Source: Nitrososphaerota archaeon (GTDB lineage Archaea > Thermoproteota > Nitrososphaeria > Nitrososphaerales > Gagatemarchaeaceae). From it: a stretch of DNA of 64,000 bases. Of the stretch, positions 23,820 through 31,758 are shown one piece after another (the first letter of the stretch is position 1; each line of letters starts with the position of its first letter). The stretch spans positions 1 through 64,000 of the forward strand of contig JAPCJP010000007.1 in NCBI GenBank assembly GCA_027886885.1, read 5' to 3'. The notes under the pieces were generated by a model. That model was not told the origin of the DNA. It was given only the letters and a program-made list of their open reading frames with translations, and made no database searches. The position numbers and the translations under genes were made by a program.

Positions 23820-25334
23820 TTACCCAGGTTGGGGTAATCGCATCAATTTCCATATTGACCTTCCAAGAGGTCTTAGACTTAATGGAACCGCGTCCAAGAT
23901 GACATCGTAATCTTCAGCTCGCAGTACTCCGAATAACCTCGCCGAGACGACAAGGATCACGCCCCCGAAGACGAGGTAACCGGGCAGGAGATATGATGAA
24001 AAGCCAGTCAAAGTCTCGGCGATGATTGTCGCTGCCGCGGTGACGACCGTGGAGGCAATGATCTTTCCATATTCCTCCCATTCCACGTTGAAGTACCCAA
24101 ACCTGTACAGGAACGGAAGGATGAACGCAAAACCGGCAACCCTAGCAAGGACATATGCCAAAGCGGCTCCCGTCAGAAAGAATGGAGGTATCAATAGAAT
24201 TGCAAAACCAGCAAGGCACCCGCCGCTCACTATCTGCTGAATGCCTATTATTCGGGTTGCTTTTTTTGCAGCAAGAACTTGCCCTAGGGGAATATCAGGG
24301 CACATCGCCGCGTTCCCCAAAGTGAGCACGGCGAACGAAACCCAAGCGAATGAAATGTTGGATCCGAGAAGAACCTGGATGAAGGGCTTGCCAAGAGAGG
24401 CAACTAACCCTAAAAGCGGAATCGTTATGATGGAGATGTACCTGATGGCTTTAGTTACAAATTCTTTCGGCAGGTTCTCCAAGTGCTCGGCCTTCATCAT
24501 CGCGGGGAATAATGCGTTCCCAACCGCTGTGGGAAGAAGCTGGGGTATGCCTGATGCAATCAGAATCGTGCCGTAGACACCTAGCGCTGCTAAACCCAGA
24601 TACTTTAACACGAATAGCCGGTCGACGTTTTGGAGCGCCAGAACTATCCCTGAAGAGATGAACAATGGGAGGGAATAGGGCAGGATATCCCTCAAGCTGG
24701 TCCTCCTCTCCGACCCCTTGAAGAACGGAATGGAGAGATAGGCGTAGGCTCCCAGATAAAAAATATCCGAAACTATCCAGCCGTAAATGAGTGCTGGAAG
24801 CCCCACGCCCAAAAGGACAAGGGCTATCGCAAACCCAAATCTAATCGCGCCGTATAGGACCTGGAGGATTCCAAGAGATGCGAAGCGCCGCGTCGCACTC
24901 AATGGGAGGACGAGGAAGCTGTTCAAAACGAATATCGCGAAATCAATCGTCACGAGGTATAGGAGGGACGTAAAACCGGTCGAGCTGAACAGCCACACCG
25001 ACAGCATTGGCGACAGCAGAATGAGGATCGGAGTTGTGACTATCATGATTCCCCCCGCCGCGAGAATTCCTCTCCTGAAGAGGTAGCGCGCCTCCTCGAT
25101 TTTGTCCGTCTGTGCGGCGGCAGTCATGAACCGTCCGAACCCGGCCGGAAGGCTCAGTAGGGCGAAAGTCGTAGCGAACGTCAAGACTATCGTCAGAGAG
25201 TAGAACACGCCGAGCGTGTCGGGAGGAAGGAGGCGCACTATGGTTATGTAGAACGCCAAAGAAAAGAGATTGAAGACCAGACTGGATGAAAGCATGTAGG
25301 CAGCGCCGTGCGCTATTATCCGGCTTTCGCTCAT
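23820..25334 (-). CDS. Polysaccharide flippase (Wzx-like)
   Basis: Polytopic membrane protein of 504 residues with 12-14 hydrophobic helices, opening with IIAHGAAYMLSSSLVFNLFSLAFY. LNSFLVLPLSATRRF, LRDILPYSLPLFISSGIVLALQNVDRLF and AALGVYG are typical of Wzx/MVF-type oligosaccharide flippases. It would translocate a lipid-linked oligosaccharide. Clearly lower in GC than the flippase at 12059, so they are unlikely to be recent duplicates. Divergent from the SDR gene at 25573. Confidence 0.88.
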   Translation of the reverse strand: MSESRIIAHGAAYMLSSSLVFNLFSLAFYITIVRLLPPDTLGVFYSLTIVLTFATTFALLSLPAGFGRFMTAAAQTDKIEEARYLFRRGILAAGGIMIVTTPILILLSPMLSVWLFSSTGFTSLLYLVTIDFAIFVLNSFLVLPLSATRRFASLGILQVLYGAIRFGFAIALVLLGVGLPALIYGWIVSDIFYLGAYAYLSIPFFKGSERRTSLRDILPYSLPLFISSGIVLALQNVDRLFVLKYLGLAALGVYGTILIASGIPQLLPTAVGNALFPAMMKAEHLENLPKEFVTKAIRYISIITIPLLGLVASLGKPFIQVLLGSNISFAWVSFAVLTLGNAAMCPDIPLGQVLAAKKATRIIGIQQIVSGGCLAGFAILLIPPFFLTGAALAYVLARVAGFAFILPFLYRFGYFNVEWEEYGKIIASTVVTAAATIIAETLTGFSSYLLPGYLVFGGVILVVSARLFGVLRAEDYDVILDAVPLSLRPLGRSIWKLMRLPQPG

Positions 25335-25572
25335 CTTGTTCCCCCAGAATGCTCGGTCAGTTAGGACTTAACGCTTCCTTGAGTGATTCGGAAATCTAGG
25401 GCGCATCTGCACCGAATTCGCGATTCTCCAAATGTGTCATCGGGACAGTACGAGCAATACTTCTCCCGGTAGCGGCGGCAGCCGTGTCGGAAGCGTCTGT
25501 CGCAAAAGAATCATTATAACCCTCGTCGACGTAGCTGTAAATCAACGGATGCCCGGAAAGTCACAAGTCACG

Positions 25573-26508
25573 ATGAATCGGATTCTCATCACCGGCGCAG
25601 CAGGGTTCATGGCTTCCTACTTGATTCCAACCCTCGTTGAGAAGGGGTACGACGTGATAGGTTTGGACATGAAAGGCGCCTTCGAGAATGGTAACGTGAA
25701 GGGGATAATCAATCGCATCAAGGTCATTGAAGCCGACATCACGAACTACAGCGAACTGGAGAAGCTTGACTTCAAAGTGGATTTCATACACCACCTCGCT
25801 GCGATTGCCGCTCCCAGCGTGTGTACCGCCCAACCAAAGCTGGCGTATGATGTTAATGTCCTGGGGACTCACAATGTCCTCAGGTTTGCCAAGTCCAACG
25901 ACGTAAAGCGGTTCTTGCTGACGAGCTCGGCCCACGTATACGGAATTTCACCCAGATACGTCCCGACGCCGGAAATACAGCCAGTCTGGCTCCAAGACGA
26001 CGTTTACACCGCGACCAAGATCATGGACGAATACCTTGTTAGGCTGTTCTACGAGAACTATAGCATTCCTTACACCACCATTCGGCTTTTCAACAGCTAC
26101 GGTCCTCGACAGACCACTGACTACTTCATTCCAGCAAAAATTCACGAGGGATTGGAAACGGGTAAGATACTTCTGAAGGGAAGGTACGTGAAAAAGGATT
26201 TCATTTACATCACCGACGTCATAGACGCTTACGTGAAGATACTCGAATCTGACTTCGTTGGTGAAATTAATGTAGGGAGCGGGGTATCTACTTCTCTCGA
26301 AACCCTGGCTCGATTCATCGCGAAGTCTTTGAACGTGGAACTAACGTTTGCGGACGAGGATTCGGCGACCTCTATGCAGTCGGACATTTCTAGAGCCAAG
26401 AAGATCCTCGGATGGCAGACCAAAATCGGCCTGGAGGAAGGGCTAAAGAGAACGATTGAGTCAATTGCGAAGAAACCCGAAATTGCAAAGAAGGTCAAGG
26501 CTCGTTAA
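25573..26508 (+). CDS. NAD-dependent sugar epimerase/dehydratase (extended SDR)
   Basis: Acts on a nucleotide sugar, 311 residues. NAD site ITGAAGFMASYL at the N-terminus, catalytic YTATK (Tyr and Lys) in the middle, RLFNSYGPRQ downstream, and a C-terminal INVGSGVSTS motif before the substrate-binding end. ATG 25573 puts the glycine-rich loop about five residues from the start, as usual; earlier in-frame codons would add an unrelated extension. Same strand as the next SDR and ATP-grasp genes, with 122 bp before the next gene. Substrate not determinable. Confidence 0.9.
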   Translation: MNRILITGAAGFMASYLIPTLVEKGYDVIGLDMKGAFENGNVKGIINRIKVIEADITNYSELEKLDFKVDFIHHLAAIAAPSVCTAQPKLAYDVNVLGTHNVLRFAKSNDVKRFLLTSSAHVYGISPRYVPTPEIQPVWLQDDVYTATKIMDEYLVRLFYENYSIPYTTIRLFNSYGPRQTTDYFIPAKIHEGLETGKILLKGRYVKKDFIYITDVIDAYVKILESDFVGEINVGSGVSTSLETLARFIAKSLNVELTFADEDSATSMQSDISRAKKILGWQTKIGLEEGLKRTIESIAKKPEIAKKVKAR

Positions 26509-26630
26509 GGAACTTTCATTGCAACGGTGTCAGGTGAGACCTCAGCTCGGGACAGCCTCCGACGAGGGTTGCAAATCGAGCACGATGAAAGGGCTATCAA
26601 AGCACATCCCTTAAGGGACTGGGTAGTTTC

Positions 26631-27593
26631 GTGATCGACTTCTATAGAGGCAAGCGGGTAGTCGTGACCGGCGCCAGCGGACTAATCGGCTCGTACGCCG
26701 TAAAGTCGCTGAAAGAGTCCGGAGCGTTCGTCAGGGCGGCGTACCACAATAGAGGAGGCAACGAGTTCTCAGAGTTGGCTGACGAGCAGGTTTCCGTGAA
26801 CCTCTTCAATCCCTCCGACGCCATGACCGCCGTCCACAACTTCGACGTTGTGATCAACTGCGCCGGTTTGACTGGCGGAATCGGATATGAGAAGAACGAT
26901 CCCGTCTCTTATGTTGGTCCTGCTACCTCCCTCGCGATTAACGTGATTCACGCCTGCTACTTGGAGAAAGTGGAACGCACCTGCTTCCTCAGTAGCACGA
27001 CGGTCTATCCAGCGAGCGACCGGCCGATAGCCGAGAGTGACCTGAATATGGGGACAGATCCATATCCCCTCTACCATGGAATAGGCTGGAGTAAGCGGTT
27101 CGTAGAGATCTTGTGCAGATACTATTACGACAAGGTAGGGCTCAAGTCAGGGATTGTCAGACCCACCGGGGCCTACGGCCGTTTCGATAATTTTGCCGAG
27201 AACAGTTCGCACGTCGTCCCCGGCATGATTCACAGGGCGTTACTCGCAAAGGACAGGTTCGCGATATGGGGGGATGGCGGAGATGTGAGGGACTTGATTC
27301 ATGCGGAGGACGTCGCCCGAGGACTCTTACTTGCTACGGCGATCGCCCCAAATGACCCGTTCAACCTGGGAACCGGTGTAGGAACCTCGACAATGGACCT
27401 GGCCCAGCTAATCCTCAAGATGGTTGGCTCAGATGCAGAGATTGTTACCGACCCTAGCAGACCGGTCGCCCTGCGGACGAGACTCGTCGACATAGGAAAG
27501 GCTCGCAGACTTTTGGGGTTCATTCCCAAAATTAGCCTCGAAGAGGGAATCAGGGACACGCTAGAGTGGTACCGGTCCGCGTCGAAGTCATAG
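26631..27593 (+). CDS. NAD(P)-dependent SDR, GDP-fucose-synthase-like
   Basis: Nucleotide-sugar SDR of 320 residues. VVVTGASGLIGS is the cofactor loop; CFLSSTTVYP and YHGIGWSKRFVE resemble the catalytic region of GDP-4-keto-6-deoxymannose epimerase/reductase (GDP-fucose synthase); FNLGTGVGTST is near the C-terminus. It shares that last motif with the SDRs at 25573 and 28845, suggesting a related set. No GDP-mannose dehydratase was recognised in the window, so the fucose reading is tentative. A T-rich tract follows its stop by 20 nt. Confidence 0.87.
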   Translation: MIDFYRGKRVVVTGASGLIGSYAVKSLKESGAFVRAAYHNRGGNEFSELADEQVSVNLFNPSDAMTAVHNFDVVINCAGLTGGIGYEKNDPVSYVGPATSLAINVIHACYLEKVERTCFLSSTTVYPASDRPIAESDLNMGTDPYPLYHGIGWSKRFVEILCRYYYDKVGLKSGIVRPTGAYGRFDNFAENSSHVVPGMIHRALLAKDRFAIWGDGGDVRDLIHAEDVARGLLLATAIAPNDPFNLGTGVGTSTMDLAQLILKMVGSDAEIVTDPSRPVALRTRLVDIGKARRLLGFIPKISLEEGIRDTLEWYRSASKS

Positions 27594-27612
27594 ACCGCTA
27601 CAGACTGCCCGA

Positions 27613-27618
27613 TTTTTT
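27613..27618 (+). terminator. Possible T-tract terminator after the SDR gene
   Basis: Six T residues on the plus strand about 20 nt after the stop at 27593. Archaeal transcription often ends at such tracts, and the ATP-grasp gene starts only after another ~195 bp. No stem-loop was seen. Confidence 0.3.
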
Positions 27619-27813
27619 GCAAACGGGGCATCCCCAATTTCATCATGGTGCCACCTGAAGAAATTAGGCCTGCGAGCACGGCTTATCCCGGCAGTGTTCG
27701 AAACCAATGAAATTCTGCAGCTCTTGCGTTCTAGGCGGTCCCGCAGAAAACACGTCGTCGGGGCAAATGATATTATTGTCTACGACTAGGGTTGGTTGCT
27801 CGAAGGCCGCTGA

Positions 27814-28848
27814 ATGCCCAAAGGATCTATCCCCGTGTTGGTAGCTGGTATCGGAGGCGCTTCGCTCGGCACAGAAGTCATCAAATCTCTCATGCAAGCG
27901 GGCATATATTCTGTGTTCGGTTGCGACATTTCTCCGTATGCATTTGGCCATTACCAAGGGGGCATCGCCGGCTCCCTTGTCGTAAAGCGGGAAAATTATG
28001 CCGAGTCGCTCCTCGACCTGTGCACATCGCACGAAATCAGAGTTGTGATTCCAGGCGGCGAGGAGCCAGCATCATTGCTGAGCGAATCGGCCTCCCTCTT
28101 CCGTGAAGCGGGCATCCACCTGGCAATGAACTCGCAAGACGTCGTTGCGGTATCCTCAGACAAGAAACGGCTGTTTGAACGCCTGAAAGAGTTAGGTATT
28201 CCGATTCCCTTGACGGTTGCAGTCAGCGATATGGCCGAATACAGTGTCGCCCCTTCCTACCCGGTCGTGATCAAACCAACCACAGGGAGCGGAGGGAGCA
28301 GCCTTGTGTTCATAGCGTCAAACCCCGATGAGGAGAGATGGTTTGTGAAGTATCTCCTCAATAACGGTAGAACTGCCTTGGTGCAGGAGTACATTGCCCC
28401 GGACGAAGGAGAATTCACCGTGGGGGTGCTGTCATTGCCGGACCGGCGCGTCGTTGGATCGGTGGCGATGCGCAGGCTATTCAACGCGAAACTATCCGTT
28501 CTGATCAAGACCGAGGCCGGCGTAATCTCAAGTGGCTACAGTCAGGGTCTGATAGACGATTTCCCGGAGGTACAGGCTCGAGCCGAGGAAATCGCCAAAA
28601 AGAGCGGCAGCGTCGGACCTATGAATATCCAAGGCCGCGTCCGCGACGGAGTTCTTATTCCCTTTGAGATTAACGCGAGATTTTCTGCATCCACATATTT
28701 GCGCGCCATGGCGGGCTTCAACGAAGTCGATCTGTATCTTCGTCACGTATTGCTCGGTGAACATCCTGCAGCTCCGCGCATACGGCCGGGGTATTACCTA
28801 CGCAGCCTGTCTGAGGTTGCCGTCGGGAAAGAGGAGATCAAGCAATAA
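27814..28848 (+). CDS. ATP-grasp domain protein (carbamoyl-phosphate-synthase-like)
   Basis: ATP-dependent carboxylate ligase-like protein of 344 residues. N-terminal Rossmann-like part (VLVAGIGGASLGTE), then YPVVIKPTTGSGGSS (ATP-binding lysine and glycine loop), LVQEYIAPDEGEFTVGVL and the metal-ligand region PFEINARFSASTY near the end, so the active site looks complete. It heads a compact run: its stop overlaps the likely start of the phosphatase/epimerase fusion, followed by the CmcI-like and TylF-like genes. It may attach an amino acid or other acid to a sugar or nucleotide intermediate; this is inference. Confidence 0.87.
   Translation: MPKGSIPVLVAGIGGASLGTEVIKSLMQAGIYSVFGCDISPYAFGHYQGGIAGSLVVKRENYAESLLDLCTSHEIRVVIPGGEEPASLLSESASLFREAGIHLAMNSQDVVAVSSDKKRLFERLKELGIPIPLTVAVSDMAEYSVAPSYPVVIKPTTGSGGSSLVFIASNPDEERWFVKYLLNNGRTALVQEYIAPDEGEFTVGVLSLPDRRVVGSVAMRRLFNAKLSVLIKTEAGVISSGYSQGLIDDFPEVQARAEEIAKKSGSVGPMNIQGRVRDGVLIPFEINARFSASTYLRAMAGFNEVDLYLRHVLLGEHPAAPRIRPGYYLRSLSEVAVGKEEIKQ
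28831..28836 (+). promoter_or_regulatory. Shine-Dalgarno-like site for the phosphatase/epimerase fusion
   Basis: GAGGAG near the end of the ATP-grasp gene, 8 nt before ATA 28845 and 11 nt before ATA 28848. The first GTG in frame is almost 190 nt away, inside the conserved phosphatase domain. Confidence 0.4.
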
Positions 28849-30104
28849 TACGCTGGATCACTGAACGACTGGGTGTCGCCGCCTGCGAGGAATTAGAGCA
28901 GTCACCAGACACTTCGAGCATAGACCTCCGGGACTTTGTCGACAAGGGCGGTAATCAATCCCGTGTCGTCAAGTCGAAAATTGATGAGGCCCTCGAACAG
29001 CTGAGGCGTGGAAGAAAGGTCGTGGTCTGTTGCGATTTGGGCATCTCTCGAAGTGGAGCGGTGGCTGCAGGCATTCTAGCGGTCTCCGAAGGCGTTAGTC
29101 TGGAAGAGGCGATTCGGCGTGTCGTTGCGGCGACCGGACAGACAGCGGTAAAGATTGAAGTGTTGTCATCTGTGCGAAAGGCGATAGGCATGGAGGCACT
29201 TGAGGCTAGCCCGGTGCCAACGGCGGGACACAGGTTGTTAGTGACAGGGGCTTCTGGATTCATCGGTTCGTCATTGATGACCGTCTTGGGACAAAAATAC
29301 GAGACCTTGGCGCCGACAAGCCTGGAAATAGACCTGGTTCGGAACGCCATCGGCTTGGACCTGCTGGTAAAGGACCACGCACCAGATACGGTGATACATC
29401 TCGCTAATCCTAGACTCTATCAATCGACCGAGTCTATTGGAACCGCGCTGGGCATGCTCAAGAATGTATTGGACGTTTGCGTGGAGAACGAGCTGCACTT
29501 GATCTTCCCTAGCAGCTGGGCGATATATTCAGGATACAAGGCGAGGGGGCTGCGGGCAGACGAGTCATTGCCCCCGTATGCCAATGAAACCTATGGCTAC
29601 ACAAAACTCTACTGTGAAGACCTGATCAGGCGATACCATGATCAGCACGGACTTTCTTACACCATACTGAGGTTGAGCCCCGTTTACGGACTTCAGAGCG
29701 ACAGACCTAGGTTCATCTGGACGTTCTTGCAAAAGGCCTTGCGAAGCGAGGAGATAGTTACGCACAAGTACGCCAATGGATTTCCGATATTGGATTTGTT
29801 AAACGTGGGCGACGTCCCTCAGGCCATAGCTGCTGTCGTCGAGCGCCGTGTTGAAGGTTCGGTAAACATCGGGACGGGCGTGGGAACGTCCACCGCTGAG
29901 ATCGCACGTCTGATAGTCGAGCACGTCGGCTCCAAGAGCGACATCAGCCACGTCGAAATCGAAGGATATGCGAGCAACGTAATCATGGATATCAGCAAGG
30001 CGGAAAGAGTCCTTGATTGGACGCCGAAGGTCGGCCTGAAGCAAGGACTAGAGAGCATCGTAAGGGGGCAAGCTGCAAGTCGAGTCAACTGGCGGAAAGA
30101 GTAG
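28845..30104 (+). CDS. Fusion of a dual-specificity-phosphatase domain and an SDR sugar epimerase/dehydratase
   Basis: About 419 residues. The N-terminal ~110 residues look like a DSP-type cysteine phosphatase: IRWITERLGVAACEEL opens the fold and CDLGISRSG is the CX5R active site (Cys codon 29031-29033, about residue 63). After a short linker, an extended SDR starts at LLVTGASGFIGSS (about residue 130) with YGYTK as the catalytic Tyr/Lys, LRLSPVYG and VNIGTGVGTST. Both active sites look intact. GTG 29022 is the first ATG/GTG/TTG codon but lies in the middle of the phosphatase fold, so initiation at ATA 28845 or 28848, supported by GAGGAG upstream, or an undetected sequence error is more likely. 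The fusion suggests removing a phosphate and altering the same sugar intermediate, which is inference. Followed after 4 bp by the CmcI-like gene. Confidence 0.85.
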   Translation: MIRWITERLGVAACEELEQSPDTSSIDLRDFVDKGGNQSRVVKSKIDEALEQLRRGRKVVVCCDLGISRSGAVAAGILAVSEGVSLEEAIRRVVAATGQTAVKIEVLSSVRKAIGMEALEASPVPTAGHRLLVTGASGFIGSSLMTVLGQKYETLAPTSLEIDLVRNAIGLDLLVKDHAPDTVIHLANPRLYQSTESIGTALGMLKNVLDVCVENELHLIFPSSWAIYSGYKARGLRADESLPPYANETYGYTKLYCEDLIRRYHDQHGLSYTILRLSPVYGLQSDRPRFIWTFLQKALRSEEIVTHKYANGFPILDLLNVGDVPQAIAAVVERRVEGSVNIGTGVGTSTAEIARLIVEHVGSKSDISHVEIEGYASNVIMDISKAERVLDWTPKVGLKQGLESIVRGQAASRVNWRKE

Positions 30105-30108
30105 CAAG

Positions 30109-30897
30109 ATGGGAAACAAACCGGACGATTCGAATGCCCGTCGCACCCATCGGGCCACTCATGCTCCGTCGGATTTCTTGGCGGAGGGTCAAAGGGAGAT
30201 CGTAGATCAAGGCGCAGACCAAGACCTCCGCCGACTATCGATGGCTTGGGTCAAGAATACTGCGAAGTACAAGTATAGTTATCACTTCACATGGCTCGGC
30301 AGACCGTTCATCCAGTTCCCCCAGGACATGGTAGTGTTACAAGAGATCATATGGAAGGTAAAACCCGATTTGATCATCGAGACAGGCATCGCCCATGGAG
30401 GGGGACTCATCTTTTACGCCTCGATGCTCGACTTGCTTGGGCTGGATGGGAAGGTCTTGGGTATCGATATCGAAATCAGGCCGCACAACAAAGATGCGAT
30501 TTTGAAGCACCCGATGTTCAAGCACATCATGATGATCGAAGGCTCCTCCGTGGACAAGACAGTTATCTCCCGAGTCCATGAATTAGCCAAGAACAAGGGT
30601 CGGGTGATGGTTATCTTGGATTCTTCCCACACCAGCAATCATGTCCTCGCGGAATTGCGAGCATACTCTCCGCTCGTGAGGAGCGGCAGCTATGTCGTCG
30701 TTCTTGACACTCTGGTCGAGGAGTTGCCGGATGACTTCTTCCCAGACCGCCCTTGGAGAAAGGGCAATAGTCCAAAGACCGCCGTCTCGAAGTTTCTAAA
30801 GAACAACAAGAGATTCGTAGTCGATAAATCAATCGAGGACAAACTTCTCATCACTGTGGCGCCTGGGGGATTCTTGAAGTGCGTGAAAGACCCTTGA
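30109..30897 (+). CDS. CmcI-like protein (cephalosporin hydroxylase/SAM methyltransferase family)
   Basis: 262 residues. LGRPFIQFPQDMVVLQEIIWKV, LIIETGIAHGGGLIFYASML and VMVILDSSHTSNHVLAELRAY match the CmcI family, which has a class I methyltransferase fold and a metal site (DSSH). Family members occur in antibiotic and sugar clusters and often act as, or are predicted to be, O-methyltransferases. Here it follows the phosphatase/epimerase fusion by 4 bp and overlaps the TylF-like gene. The first ~45 residues are polar and probably disordered. Confidence 0.85.
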   Translation: MGNKPDDSNARRTHRATHAPSDFLAEGQREIVDQGADQDLRRLSMAWVKNTAKYKYSYHFTWLGRPFIQFPQDMVVLQEIIWKVKPDLIIETGIAHGGGLIFYASMLDLLGLDGKVLGIDIEIRPHNKDAILKHPMFKHIMMIEGSSVDKTVISRVHELAKNKGRVMVILDSSHTSNHVLAELRAYSPLVRSGSYVVVLDTLVEELPDDFFPDRPWRKGNSPKTAVSKFLKNNKRFVVDKSIEDKLLITVAPGGFLKCVKDP

Positions 30898-31688
30898 AGA
30901 AAAAACCACGCGGCACCAGCGGGACAGAAGAAGAGTTTTCGATGCTAGACCCACGCAACCAGACTGAAAAGGACCGTGAATATGCTGGGCGACTGGCGAC
31001 CTACTACAAGAACAGTCAAGGCGGCAGCATTGACAAGCTCAGGAACTTCACGAAGTATGTCCCGAGACAGACCCTCAGTATCTTCCTAGCCAAGAATGCT
31101 CTTTTCCAGCGGATTCTTGGGATCCATGGACACATCGTGGAATGCGGCGTGTATCTCGGAGCAGGACTGATGACTTGGGGGCAGCTGAGCGCCATTCACG
31201 AGCCGTATAATCACGTCAGGAGGGTCGTGGGTTTTGATACCTTTACGGGATTCGCCAAGGTACATTCCAAGGACAAAGGCAACAAGAACCTCGTATATTT
31301 GGATGAAGGCGGGTTGGCCGCGGATGCGTACAAGGACCTCAGAGAATGCATCGAGCTATACGACCTCAACCGACCAATCGGCCACATTCCGCGAGTGGAA
31401 ATGGTGGTCGGTGACTCCACAAGAACGATCCCTGAATACGTCAAGAGAAAGCCGAGCATGGTCGTTGCTCTTCTCTACCTGGACTTCGACCTCTATGAGC
31501 CGACCAAATCTGCCATCGAGACGCTGTTGCCGCGGATGCCCAAGGGAGCAATCATAGCTTTTGATGAATTGGACCAAGAAGCTTGGCCAGGCGAAACTCA
31601 GGCTCTCTTAGAGACAGTCCCCCTTCGCAAACTGCGAATTGAAAGGTTTCCATTCACCCCTCAACTGTCCTTCGCAGTAATTGAATGA
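30879..31688 (+). CDS. TylF/MycF-like sugar O-methyltransferase
   Basis: SAM-dependent, metal-dependent O-methyltransferase family of 269 residues. IVECGVYLGAGLMTW is the SAM site, VVGFDTFTGF the second SAM motif, and LLYLDFDLYEPTKSAIE with IIAFDELDQEAWPGE carries the metal and catalytic acids of TylF-type enzymes that methylate deoxysugar hydroxyls. GTG 30879 overlaps the previous gene by 19 nt; TTG 30894, overlapping the previous stop as TTGA, is an equally good start. Last gene of the ATP-grasp/fusion/CmcI/TylF run. Confidence 0.85.
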   Translation: MRERPLKKKPRGTSGTEEEFSMLDPRNQTEKDREYAGRLATYYKNSQGGSIDKLRNFTKYVPRQTLSIFLAKNALFQRILGIHGHIVECGVYLGAGLMTWGQLSAIHEPYNHVRRVVGFDTFTGFAKVHSKDKGNKNLVYLDEGGLAADAYKDLRECIELYDLNRPIGHIPRVEMVVGDSTRTIPEYVKRKPSMVVALLYLDFDLYEPTKSAIETLLPRMPKGAIIAFDELDQEAWPGETQALLETVPLRKLRIERFPFTPQLSFAVIE

Positions 31689-31758
31689 AGGAAATTTCCT
31701 TATGCTGTAATGGGTGGGTGCCCGAAGTTCGGGGACGCTTCATTATGAAACGGCCCAC

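Noticed and set aside
26631-27593. Firm call as GDP-fucose synthase
   Set aside because: Motifs resemble it but no GDP-mannose dehydratase was recognised, so the substrate was left open.
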